NCBI GenBank assembly: GCA_001662425.1
Contig: BDDC01000014.1
Span: forward strand, 49,213 to 113,212
Source: Chlamydomonas sphaeroides
Lineage: Eukaryota > Chlorophyta > Chlorophyceae > Chlamydomonadales > Chlamydomonadaceae
Direction: 5' to 3'
Length of the DNA stretch: 64,000 nt
Positions 21,578-32,434 of this stretch are shown piece by piece; within the stretch, counting starts at the first letter, position 1, and each line of letters begins with the position of its first letter. Under the pieces are notes generated by a model that was not told the origin of the DNA, ran no database searches, and was given only the letters and a program-made list of their open reading frames with translations. Made by a program: the position numbers and the translations under genes.

Positions 21578-22173
21578 GCCCGTGGTGAACGAGGGAGGGA
21601 GGGAGGCACAGGTCGTGCGAGCAGGGTTGCAGGACAAGCAGCCGTGGGCCCGCCTTGACGGCCCGTCAACAATCCAACCGCCAGCCCTGGCTGCGCGCCC
21701 CGTACCGGTGCCCGTGCCCCGGTGCCCACCCACAAGCCACTCACGAGCGCACAACGCAAGCGGCGCCTTGCGGGCAGCGCTGCGGCGTGCTGCGGCCTTG
21801 CGGCAGCCCTGCCTCTCGCGACCCGACGCGACCCCATCTATTCATGCCAACACCACGGCAACCGCACAAACGGCCTGAGCTACCGAAGGTACGCAAGACG
21901 AGCAATAACCGCGTCACGACGACAGCTTGCTGAGAAGGGGCCCCCGCTGGGCCAAGACGCTACCCAACAGTGGGCCATACCCCCCCCCCCCCACACACAC
22001 ACACACAAACCACCCGCAAACACAACACACGGTTCGCCTAACCGCCTGCTCCTGCCGGCGCCCTATCTAGGTAACGACGCACGCTACACAACGGCCTACG
22101 CAGCAAACCAACCGCCAACGCCGAACCACCCTCCCGCCCGCTCCTCTCAACGCGCCGCCGCCTCACGCGACCC
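21578..22173. other. Intergenic region with C/CA tract
   Basis: This stretch lies between the start of the gene at 21577 and the stop of the gene ending at 22174 (both minus). It holds a C homopolymer followed by a CA repeat at about 21980-22007. No other feature was recognised. Confidence 0.45.
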
Positions 22174-25100
22174 TCACGCGGCCGCCGCCTGCGCCTCCTC
22201 GCCGCCCTTCGCGCCCTCCTGCCCCGCGCCCGCCTCCGCGCCCTGCGCCTCCCCACCCTGCTGCTGCTGCTGCTGCTGCCGCTCGGGGCCCTTGGCGGCG
22301 GCGCCCTGCGCGGCCCCCGGCGAGGCGCCCACCATGCTGCCCACCAGGCTGGCTGGGCCCACGCCCGCCACCTTGGCGAAGCCCGCCACCGCTGTGTCCT
22401 TGCCCAGCTCCACGGCGCGGCTGCGGAACCACGCCATCTTGGGCAGCGGCACCTTGTACCTGGGGAGGGGCGATGCGGTGGGTCGGGTGCCGGGGCGAGG
22501 CGGAGCGGGCGAGGATCGCGAGCTGTCATGAGCATGAAACCTCAGGCATGCGACTGCGAGGGCTTGATCGGGAGCTTGCGAGGCGCACACAGCCGATAGC
22601 CCAGCTGGGCACCCTATTTCGGTAGTGGCATTGTCAAGTCATGCGGTGGCCAATGCTGCTTGGTAATCACACCCTCGGCCCACGGGGGTTGGTCCTCGGC
22701 GGCAAGGAGGGCGGCTCTGCTGCCTTGCGGGCGCCTCCCCTTCCGGCCACCAGGGTGATGCAGGCCCACATTCCCAGCGTAGCAACACGCCGATGGCAAC
22801 CGACACCGAGCTACCGGTATCACTATACCAAGGTAGCAGCATATCCAAAGCCCAGCGGCCCTACTTGCGCGCCACGTCGGTGACAAAGTTGCCGCCCATG
22901 TCGCCCAGCGCCGCCAGACTGGCCTGCGGGCCAAAACGGACGGCCGGTGGAAAGTCGGGACGTGGCGCGGACGGCCTCGCTGCCTCACGCCGCCTCCAAA
23001 GATGCTGCGCAAGCGCGTCTCACCCACGCGGGGCAGCCACGCGACCATGATCCCAGCCACTGCCTGCACCCCGCCTGCCCCGACTACCTATCCCCACCGC
23101 CCGGGCGCCCGCCCCCCCCACCTGCGCCAGGCGCGCCGTGGCGATGAAGGCGCCGTCCGCCGAGGCCAGCGTGCGGCCCAGGCCGGTGGCCGACTCCAGC
23201 GAGCGCAGCGCCTCCGCCTCGTCCTGCTCGGCGTTGCTGCTGGCGCGCAGGGCAGCGCAGGGCAGGGCCGGCAGGGGAGAACGCGGGTGCGTCTCAGCTG
23301 TAGCAGCGAGATGACGTCGTCAGGCACGCGGCCAGGGGGATGGGCGCAGCAGGGCTCCAGTTGACCTGGCCGGCGGCGGTCCGCATGTCCCAGGCTCCGG
23401 CAGCCATGCTTGCACCCCCGGCTTAACCGGAGCCCCCTGCCCCTGTCCTGCCCAGCGCACCGAGGCACAAGCGACGCCACGGTGCCCCGCAGCGAGATGA
23501 TGGTGTCGCGCACCGCCTTCTGGGCGCTGCGCAGCGAGGCCACCAGCGGCGACGCCGCCTCGCCGCCCGCCGCCGCCACCGCCGCCAGCGTGGACGAGCC
23601 CTGCCGCTGCGCCTGGATTTCGCCGCCCTGCTGCTCCTTTGCCTCCGCCTTCTTCTTCTTCTCCTTCTCATCCTCCTCCTCCTCGCTGGAGCTCTCGCTC
23701 GTGTCCTCCTCCTCCTCCGCCTTGCGCTCCTCCTCGCCCTTGGCCTGCTGCTCCTTCTGCTGCTCCTTGGCCGCCTGCGCCTCCCGGCGGCCCTCCTCGG
23801 TCTCCATCTTGGGCGGCGGCGCGTCCTCTCCGCGGCCCAGCAGCGGCGCCGCCAGCGAGATCACCACGTCCGTGGCGCGCAGCGCCACCGGAGCCCACAC
23901 GCGCCGCAGCCGCACCTGCGCACCAAGGTCAGGCGGGGCACGGGTGTCGAACGCACGGCGCGAGAGCAAAGACACAATGTCGCGTACACGCTGGTGTGAC
24001 TCATTTGCAGCAAAACACCTTGAGCCCAGCCAGGTCAGACCCTGCGGACGCACCTCGGCAGCCACCGCAGCCCGCAGCTGCCGCAGCACCCAGCCCAGCG
24101 CCGCCGCGCCCGCAGCCACGGCGCCGCCCACCGCCGCGGCGGCGCCCATGGCCGCCAGCAGCCCCAGCGCCGCGCCAAGGTGCCACACGCAGCTGAGCAG
24201 CCACGTCCACACGCCGCGCGTCACAGAGGCCACCTGCGGACGCATGCGATGGCGGCGGCAGGGCACAGCAGCGGCCGGGCGGAACGGCCAGCCTTACTGG
24301 TGGCCGTTTACGGCGGGGACCCCACAAGACGTGCGGCGCGGTACGGCGCCGCCCCTAGCCGTGGGCCCTGGTCATGGGGCCGGCATCCGGGCTGCGCACC
24401 TCGGCAACGGCGGTCATCTGCAGTCGGCCCACCATCCACACGTGCCACACCAGCAGCCGGGCCTGGTGGGCGGGGCAGACGGTAGGGCAGGGAAGGCGCG
24501 AGGTGCGTCTACGGGAATGACCAGGCACAACCGACTGAGAGAACAGCGCCCCTACCATCCCGTCGCGCCGCGCGTCCGCGCCACACCGCGCACCCCTTCA
24601 TGGCCGACCGTCTACACCACATGTTCACACACCAGTTTTAGCAGATGCTACATGACGCATCATAGGCGGTACATTGAGCGCTGTTGCTACCGACAGCTCT
24701 ACCTGGTCCACCAGCTTGTCGTGCAGCAGGTCCACCCGCCGCAGCGCCCCGCCGCTGCCGCCGCCCTCGCCCGCCTGGCCCTCCAGCGGCACGTCGGGGC
24801 GGTCGAAGGCGGCGTGCAGCGCTGCGTTGGTGGCGGCCACCAGGTCGGGCTGCGGGGGCCCGCCGGCGCCCTGGGTACGGGCCAGGAATTAAAGTTACGG
24901 AGGAGGGGCGCCGCTGGCAGCGCAAAGAGCACCGGGGTAGCTGGGAGGCAGGTGGCCCTCTTCGCGGGCAGGGTGAAAAGACAGGAAGGGCTCGCGTGTG
25001 GTTATGCGGCGCGGCTGCTGTACTAGGCCTCACGCTGACACCCTACTGACAGGGAGCAGGGACCACGGAGACGGGACCTCTGGCGGCAGCACGCGCCGGG

Positions 25101-28100
25101 TAACCGGCCCCGCGACCAGCCCCGCCCCACCCACCGAGCCCAGCGGGTCGAGCTTGGACGAGGTGGCGGCGGCGGAGAGGCCGCTGAAGATGCTGCCGAT
25201 CTGCGGACGAGCAGGCCACAGCGAGGGGCAGGAAGGGGCAGGGCAGAGGCGCGTGCGGGGAGGCGTGTGCAGGCGCTACGGTCCCTGTCAGGCAGGCGCG
25301 CGCGCGGCCGCGCCTCGGGCTGCTGCCTACACCACGCCAGGCCTGGTAGCCACGCCCCACCCCCCTCCCGTTGCACTGCCCGTCGCCCCTGCCCCGTCCT
25401 CCTCCCTCTCGTCGCCCCGCCCTTCCTCCCCTGCCCTCCGCTGCCCTCCCCTCCCCTCGCCCCACCTGCTTGGGTGTCTTGTGCGACAGGCTGTCCACCA
25501 GGTCGCTGCCCTGCGGCGCCTCGGCCACGGCGGCGCGCGCCAGCTGGCCCTGCGGCGGGAGGAGCAAAGCAGGTGAGGGGAGGGGAGGGGAGGGCGGGTG
25601 TGGCCCAAGGCTCCACGGTCCCGGCCCCCGCTCGTGTGACGAGGGCCTGCTTGTGTTGCTCCGTTGTGCAACCCCTGCCTCCCTGCCTCCCTGCCCCGCG
25701 GCGGCGCACGCGTGCTCCCACACAAGGCCCCACCCACCCACCCACCCACCCGCCCACCCACCTTGACCAGCGGCGGCGTGGCGCCGATGGCTCCGTCCAT
25801 GCCGCTGTTGAGCGCCGTGAGGCCGTCCAACAGCCACCTGGGGGCAGCGTCAAGGCGGCACGGGGGATAGGCTGGGGCGGAAGGCGGGGCCGAGGCCTGA
25901 GGCGGAGGGTACGCCAGACGTGGGAGAAGGGGGAAAAGCCATAGTGGTGTGTGGCGAGGGGGCTGGCCTTCCCATCGCCGCCCGCTTCCTGCGCCGCCCC
26001 TGCTGGCCCCCGGAAGCGCTCACTTGTACGCCACGTCCCCCGCCCACGTGGCCCCGTCCAGGAAGGACAGCAGGCCGCGTCCGGCGGCGGCCGCCAGCGC
26101 GCTGCTAGTCACATAGCTGAGGTGCAGGAACGTGGCCGCCAACCTGGACAGGTGGCGGGCGGGGAAAGAGAATGTGGGTTCGTGCCGGCTTACGCTGGCT
26201 GGCTGCAATGAGATGTTTTTGCGCTATCTGTGATCCCCAGCGTGGGCAAAGCAAAGGTGGGCGCCCGTTGCCGTACGCCGTACCCCGTGTTGTACCTGTA
26301 CGGCAGCTGCAGTACGAGGAAGTACCACCAGTTGAACGCCGTCTCGGCGGCGGACACGGCGCCGCTGACGCCGCTCTTGATAAGGCCCACGCCCGTGCGC
26401 GTCGCGGCCGCGCCGCCGCGGGCAGCGCCGCCGGCGCCGCGTGCCGCCAGGCTGGCGGCGCCGCGGGTGCCCCCGACCAGACCCTGGGCGCCGTCGATGA
26501 CGGCGCCGGGCGCGGCGCGAGCGACGTCGACGGCGCCAACGGCGCCGCGGACCGCCAGTCCGGTGCCGGCCTTGGCGGCGTCAGCCGCCGTCTCGATGAC
26601 GTCGCCGGCAGCGTCGGCGGCAGCGTCAGCCGCCGCCACCGCGCCCTTGCCGGCAAGGCTGGCGGCGCCGGCCGCGCCGCGCGCCGCCGTCGAGGCAAGG
26701 TTGGTGCCGACAACGGCGGCGTCCTTGGCTCCGGTGATGGCGGCGCCGGCGGCACCGCGGCCCAGCTCGACGGCCTGGCCCGCGCCGGCGGTGGCGGCCT
26801 TGGCGGTGCCGCGGCCGACGGTGGCGGCGCCGTCGACGGCGCTGCCGGCGGCGCCGACGGCGCCCTTGGCGGCGCTCTCGGCGCCCTTGACGGCTCCCTT
26901 GCCGGCGGCGGCAGTGCCCTTGGCGGCGCCGGCGGCTGCGTCAGCGGCCTTGCCGGCGGCGCCGGCGCCAAGCTCGCCGGCGGTGCGGGCCCCCGAGGCA
27001 GCGGCCCCGGCGGCGCCCTTGGCGGTGTCAGCGGCGCCCTCAGCGGCGCCGCGTGCCGCGCCGACGCCGGCCTTGCCGGCTGCCTCGGCACCCTTGGTGG
27101 CCGTGCCTGCAGCGACCTTGGCGGCGTCAGAGGCCCCCTCGACGGCGGCGCCGCCGACCTTGCCGGCCGTCTCGGCGCCCCTGGCGGCAGTACCGGCGGC
27201 GGCCTTGGTGGCATCAGACGCACCCTCGGCGGCGCCGCGCGCCACGCCAACGCCAGCTTGCCCAGCGGTCTCCGCGCCCTTGACAGCAGCCCCGGCGGCG
27301 CCCTTGGCGGTACCGACGGCGCCCTCAGCGGCGCCGACGCCAGCCCTGCCCGCCGTCTCCGCGCCCTTGGCAGCAACCCCGGAGGCGCCCTTGGCGGTAT
27401 CAACGGCACCCTCAGCGGCGCCGACGCCGGCCTTGCCAGCCGCCTCGGCGCCCTTGGCTGCCGTGCCAGCGGTGGCCTTGGCTGCGTCGGCGGCGCCCTC
27501 GACGGCGGCGCCGCCAGCCTTGACAGTAGTCTCAGCGCCCTTGCTGGCGGCGCCGCCAGCGGCCATGGCGGCGTCCGAGGTGCCCTCAGCGGCGGCGCCG
27601 CCGACCTTGCCGGCCACGTCGACGCCCATGGCCGCGGTGTCAGTCGCCGCCTTGCCAGCATCGGTGGCGGTGCTGGCGGCGGTCCTGCCAGCGCCAGCGG
27701 CGGTTCCGGCGGCGGATCTGCCAGCGTCGGCGGCGGTGCCAGCTGCCGTCATGCCGATATCGGCGGCGCCTCGAGCAGCGGCGCCGCCAGCCCTGCTCGC
27801 GGTCTCAGCACCCTTGCCAGCGGCGCCAGCCGCCGTCTTGCCCGCACCAGCGACGCCCTCGGCGGCGGCGCCGCGGGCGCCGCCGCTTTGCACACCCCGC
27901 GCCGCCCGGCCGCCGAGGTCCGGCGCGCGCTCGGCGGCGCCGCCAGCGGCCCTGACGGCGCCGCCGGCCCCCCTGCCACTGACGCCGGCGTCCGGCTTGA
28001 CGTCGACGGTAGCGGGTCCGGTCTCGCGTGTCGTCGGTGTGCCCGGCGCGCGGCTATCGTCGGTTGAGCCCAGGCCGCCACGCTCGACGCGCAGTGGAGC

Positions 28101-28630
28101 AGGCGCTGGACCGGCGCCGCCGGGGGCAGACGTGGGCGTGGCGCCGACACCTGCAGACGCGGAGGAGACGCGTTGGTCAGCTGAACAGCCCAAGCGGGCG
28201 ACTGAAGCAGGGGCACGGATCATTTACGAGCCAGGCGAGCAAACCAACTCCAGCGGCCCCGTCGCGACATGCCTCGGTGCGGCAGGCAGCACCTGACCCA
28301 TGGGTCACTCCCGGGGGCTCGCGGCTCGCGTGTTGTCGCTTTGCCCCTTACACCTCTGCCAGCACCACGCTCACCCTGCTGCTGCGACGGTGGGACGTCA
28401 GCGGGCCCGCTCGGCGCCTCGGCCACCGCGAAGCCCGCCGGGCCCGCGGGCGGCGCGGCCTTGCCGGCGCGCTCTACGAGCCGGTGCGCCACCTCCTTGG
28501 CCGCCAGCTCGGGCTGCTCGGGCACGGCGGGGGAGCCTGCGCCAGGCGCGACCGCGCGCTGCTGCAGCGCGGCGGCGGCCTCGGCCTCGCGGCGGCCACC
28601 GCCGCCGCCTAAGGCCTGCAGGAAGTTCAT
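22174..28630 (-). CDS. LEA/perilipin-like Ala-Gly repeat protein with hydrophobic C-terminal half
   Basis: Thirteen minus-strand exons: 28630-28375, 28201-26296, 26143-26024, 25837-25762, 25549-25466, 25200-25135, 24870-24703, 24462-24400, 24233-24054, 23915-23461, 23239-23122, 22923-22865 and 22459-22174 (1,278 residues). Exon 2 may instead begin at 28180 in the same phase. Residues about 150-650 are Ala/Gly/Lys/Thr repeats (GAETAGKAGVGAAEGAVDTA) of about 29 or 33 residues, the kind of amphipathic helix seen in LEA-3 proteins and in perilipin-type 11-mer lipid-droplet proteins. After NWWYFLVLQLPYR come hydrophobic segments (ARLLVWHVWMVGRLQMTAVA, WTWLLSCVWHLGAALGLLAA), then an acidic-basic Glu/Lys run, and a Gln tract near the end. 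This suggests a membrane- or lipid-surface protein, perhaps stress related; this is inference. No named family was recognised. Confidence 0.7.
27050..27450 (-). repeat. Degenerate coding repeats of 29/33 codons
   Basis: Inside exon 2 of the LEA-like gene, units opening GVGAAEGA or GVGAARGAAEGA recur with 29- or 33-codon spacing and share the stretch AAKGAETAGKA. The limits given cover the clearest copies; weaker ones extend on both sides. Confidence 0.7.
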
Positions 28631-29023
28631 GCTGGCGAGGCCCGCTGCTGCGGGCTGCTGCTGCGGATAGGTGCTCGCTGAAGTAGTGAGTCTGAGCGTG
28701 ACGCGCCTGATGGCGTGGTTGGTCGTCTCGCTGTCGTTTTGGAGACGTCTTCTCTGCAGGCGCTTGCGGTTGCTGCTGGATATGGAGTGGGAGTGAGCCG
28801 CCAGGTGCCCTTACAACGGCGCGGAGCTCTGATGCCGGGCTCCGGCCGAGCACGGCGAGATGCGGTGACGCAAGCCAAGGGCGGACACGCGCCCCCCTCG
28901 CGCCCCCGCCCGCGAAACGCCCCGCCACCCCCAGCTACCCTCAACCCCCGCCTGCTTCCCCAGGCGCGCCGGTCCGAACCGCCCACCACCAACACCTCCG
29001 CCTCCGCCAATGCCACCACACGC
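28631..29023. other. Spacer between metaxin stop and LEA-like gene start
   Basis: These 393 bases must hold the 3' end of metaxin and the promoter of the LEA-like gene, both on the minus strand. Apart from the TGTAA at 28811, no motif was recognised. Confidence 0.45.
28811..28815 (-). promoter_or_regulatory. TGTAA polyadenylation signal of metaxin
   Basis: The minus strand reads TGTAA about 210 bases past the metaxin stop at 29024. The spacing is typical for the group. Confidence 0.5.
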
Positions 29024-32001
29024 TCATTCGTCGCCGCCGTCGTCATCGTCCTCGTCGTCGCCCCCGTCGTCGTCGTCGTCGCCGCCCATGGCATCCACCA
29101 ACGTCGCAAACTGCGCACAGGGTGGCAGAAGGGAAGCGGAGTGACGCTTCCCACATTCCCACCCAGCAACCGGGCAGCAACCTGTCCAGCAGCATCAGCC
29201 GCTCTCCCGCCCAGCTTCCCCGACCTCGGGTGCTTGTGATTTGGTGCTCAGCCGCCGCCCTGGCACCTCAGCCTGGGCCCCTGCACACGCCGCCACGCCG
29301 CCAGCCCATGTCCCTCAACCACCACACCAACCACCACCACGCCCACCTGGATGTAGCGGCCGCTGAGCAGCAGGTAGGCCGCCACCGCCACCCCCGCGCC
29401 CGCCAGCCAGTACAGGCTGTGCCGCCGGAACGCCAGCTCCGCGGCGCTCGGCTCCACCTGCGGCGGGCGTGAAGACGCGGACAGGGGCGGCAGGGAGCAT
29501 GGGTGGGGTAGGGCAGGGACTGCGGCACGCGCGCATGCTGGGGCTGCCGTGCGGCCGTGCGTCGCTCTGCTCGATCGTGTGCGCCGCTGTCGCATGCTCG
29601 GGTATCCCAGCCCGCCGTAATCGTGTCACAGCCCCGCCAGCCCCAGCCAACTAGTGGCGGCCAGGCCCGCGGGCCCACCTTGGCCGGCGGCGGCTTCTTG
29701 GCTCCCTGGGGGTATGTGAGGGAGGCGGCGGATTGGCGCGAGCGGGGGGCAGGCTGGCTAGGCGGCTGGCAAAGCCAGAGGCTGCGGGGCAAGATGCCAT
29801 GGGCGCGAGGTAGTGCGCCACTGCCTCCGCCATGCTATTGACGGGACGGGAGCTCCAGCCCCGCCCCTCGCCCCGCCCACCTTGGCCGAGTCCGACCAGC
29901 CCGAGCCGCTCTCGCCGGCCCCCAGCGCCGAGCGCGGCGTGGCGGGCATCGCAAAGTGGCGCCCCAGCAGGCGGTCCAGGTACTCGCACAGGGCCGGTTG
30001 CGACTGCACCTGCGGGGGTGCAGGGTAAGAGGTGGGGTCAGAGCGCAGAGCAGGGACCGGTGGGCGCGCTGGCGAGTCCGCTGGACACAGCGATCAGGGC
30101 AAGGCGCGGAACTGGCGAGCAGGCAGGGTGCCCCTGTCCCCCGCTATGGAGCGGGCAGGGTGTCCCTGTCCCCCGCGAACCACGCCCTGTAGGTGTTCCT
30201 GCCCCTTCCCTGCCTCCCTCCCACGTGCCCGCACCATGCCCTGCGATCAACCTATCGCATCCCACCCTTCCCCTTCCCCTCCCCCCCTTTGCCCCACACC
30301 GTCCGCACCTTGTCCGCCAGCACGGGCGCCGCCGCGGGCGAGCCCCGGTAGAAGGCCAGGTGCCCCGCCAGCAGCGCGTCCACACTGGTGGGCTGCGCGC
30401 CCAGCAGGAAGGCCGAGCCGCTGGAGCGCAGCCGGTCCGCCAGCGCATCCAGCACCGCCACCGCGCCCGCGTACACCTGGGGGAGGAGCGGGGAGGGGTG
30501 CAGGGGAGGGCGTGGTGAGCGCCGGCCCTAGCGCGCGTGCACTTGGGGGAGCGCAGCGGGGAAGGGCATGGCGGTTGTTCAGGACGGCGCCGGGGAGGCG
30601 CCAGGGTGGACGCCGGGCGGCGGGTCGGGAGGGAGGATGGGGCTGCGGCGACCATGTAAGGCGCGGCTGCCACCCCCGGTGGTGAGCCGGCAAGGACGAC
30701 TCGGCCGGTGGCAGCCTGGGGGACCGCGTGGATATGGCGCAATCCCCGCCCGGCCCCTCTGCCGATGACGGAGGCCCCGCCCTGCGGCCCCGCTCCCTGC
30801 CGCCCGCCCGCAGTCCACACCTGGTCCATGTCGGCGGCCTGCGGGTAGCGCTGCCGCACCTCCCGCGCCTTGCTCCAGGGTATGAGCTGGCTCAGCGGGA
30901 ACGGCAGCCGGTTGCCGTACGCAGCCTGCGGGCAGGGCGGGCGGGGGGCTTGCTTGCCGGCGCCGAGCAGCGCCCGAGGAGGGCCTGCTGCCTCACGCCC
31001 GAGGAGGGCCTGCTGCCTCACGCCCGAGGAGGGCCGCCATCCGTGGTACCGGCACTGGGGTTCAGTACGTGGCGCCCCCCCGGGTGCTGCAGGGGCCGGG
31101 CCACACGGGACGCAGCGGGCGACAACCAGGGGCCCGGCCGCACCTTCTTGTACTCCCCGAAGCCCTTTGGCTCGCACCAGGCGCTGACCATGGTGGCCAC
31201 GTTGAGCCTGCGCGCGGGGGCGGGGGCCGGGATGGGATAAGAAACGGCAGGTGGGCAGAGTGGGAAGGGTGGGGTGACGGCTGCGCTTACCCGCCTGCTC
31301 TGCAGCACTGTGTGCACGCGTCTGGTGAGGACCTCCAGCCAGCTTCGTCCCGCCCACAAGGGCCGTGCGGGTTCGTGCCCACTGCCCTTGCTCCCTGCCC
31401 CCGCCCTCCGCTCGCCTGCTCTCCAGCAGTGTGGTGAAGGCCAGCAGGTCGGCCTTGGCCCCAAGCGATAGGTGGGCGTCCAGGTCCTTGACGTGCTTGC
31501 GCAGGTGCGCGATGCACGAGGACGCCGCCGCAAACTCGTCGGCGTCAGCGGGCAGAAGGAAGGTGCCGCGCTCCAGGCACGGCAGCTGGCCTGCGCGGTT
31601 GCGTGTGCGGATGTACGTGGGGTAGTGTGGAGGTGGGGGTGTAGGGTTATGCACTGGGAAGGGTGAGGGGAGACACGGCGAGGGCGGCCGCCGCTTGGGC
31701 ATGGGCCCTGGGGTGCCTGTCCCGGCGGGGCCTTGTGGCGGGGCCTGCTGTCGCACCATTGGGGGAGGAGCTCGAGGTGCTGCACACCTCAACCACGAAG
31801 TCAGCTCCGCATAGCCGCAGGTAGGCCTGCGGAGCGGCGTGCGTTAGGTGATGGCGAGGGGCTGATCTGCGCGGGTTGGCGTGCCAGTAACGCCGTGGCG
31901 TGCGTTTATCTCACCTCTGCCTGTATGCAGGGCACGGACAGTGATGGCAGGCCCCAGCACTCGGGCGCCTTGTAGAGGATGACACGGCCGTCCGCGGCCA
32001 T
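29024..32001 (-). CDS. MTX: Metaxin, mitochondrial outer-membrane protein-import/assembly factor
   Basis: Ten minus-strand exons: 32001-31915, 31826-31757, 31590-31416, 31207-31144, 30925-30821, 30476-30309, 30009-29881, 29705-29679, 29457-29347 and 29110-29024 (1,023 bases, 340 residues). The protein begins MAADGRVILYKAPECWGLPS. It then shows the thioredoxin/GST-like fold of metaxins and Tom37: LPCLERGTFLLPADADEF, LGAKADLLAFTTLLESR, WCEPKGFGEYKK, LPFPLSQLIPWSKAREV and LLGAQPTSVDALLAGHLAF. A C-terminal membrane anchor follows (SLYWLAGAGVAVAAYLLL). Metaxins work with the SAM complex that inserts beta-barrel proteins in the outer membrane. Unusually, a separate last exon adds an acidic tail after the anchor (DDDDDGGDDEDDDDGGDE). 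Intron 3 has a GC donor (AGCAG|GCGAGC). The gene is divergent from the coiled-coil gene at 32435. Confidence 0.88.
30971..31034. repeat. 25-base tandem repeat in a metaxin intron
   Basis: Units start at 30971, 30996 and 31021 (CGCCCGAGGAGGGCCTGCTG plus five more bases), with the third incomplete. They lie in intron 4 of metaxin. Confidence 0.85.
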
Positions 32002-32434
32002 CGTGGGGCCCTTTTGGGCAGCCCCTAGATTGCCGTGGCTTCAGAGGTGTAAGTAGTGATCTTGCTTGACCGGAGCAGCGACAGAAGTTTTGATGGAAGG
32101 CGATCGTCCAAAGGTCCAAACACAGCGTAGTTTCTCACTGGTTTGTTTTGCACAGATATATCGTATTCAATGGATACGCACAACCTATAGCACACTACTA
32201 GTCTGAGCTGAGCTGTTTTTGCTGTGAACAGATGTGCACGGACCCCAAGCCAAACCGTCCGCCCAACTCCCAAGTAATAATATTATGGCGCACTTGTTGC
32301 GGCCATGCCAGGTAGTAGCGGGTTAGGCTCGCCGGCGAGCGTCGAGCGGCCATCAGCGGCGTTGACTGTGCGCTGCCGACAAGCCAGCATGACAACGCGT
32401 GCAGCATAGTGCACCTGAAACGAAGTCCTTGCTC
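32002..32434. promoter_or_regulatory. Divergent promoter region, metaxin / coiled-coil gene
   Basis: These 433 bases lie between two start codons read outward. Part of it (about 32085-32230) is distinctly AT-richer than the surroundings, with runs such as TTTGTTTTGCACAGATATAT. It must hold both promoters and leaders. No specific element is identified. Confidence 0.45.

Noticed and set aside
20604..21878. 424-codon plus-strand frame across the CCG repeat
   Set aside because: It is Pro/Ala/Arg shadow reading. The minus strand has a matching splice pair (GAGTACCAG to TACTCG) and a TGTAA downstream. Not fully excluded.
26172..28296. Long plus-strand open frames (over 600 codons) opposite the LEA-like gene
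   Set aside because: They mirror the GCC/GGC-rich repeats of the minus strand. They lack splice partners, while the minus-strand frame joins twelve further exons in phase.
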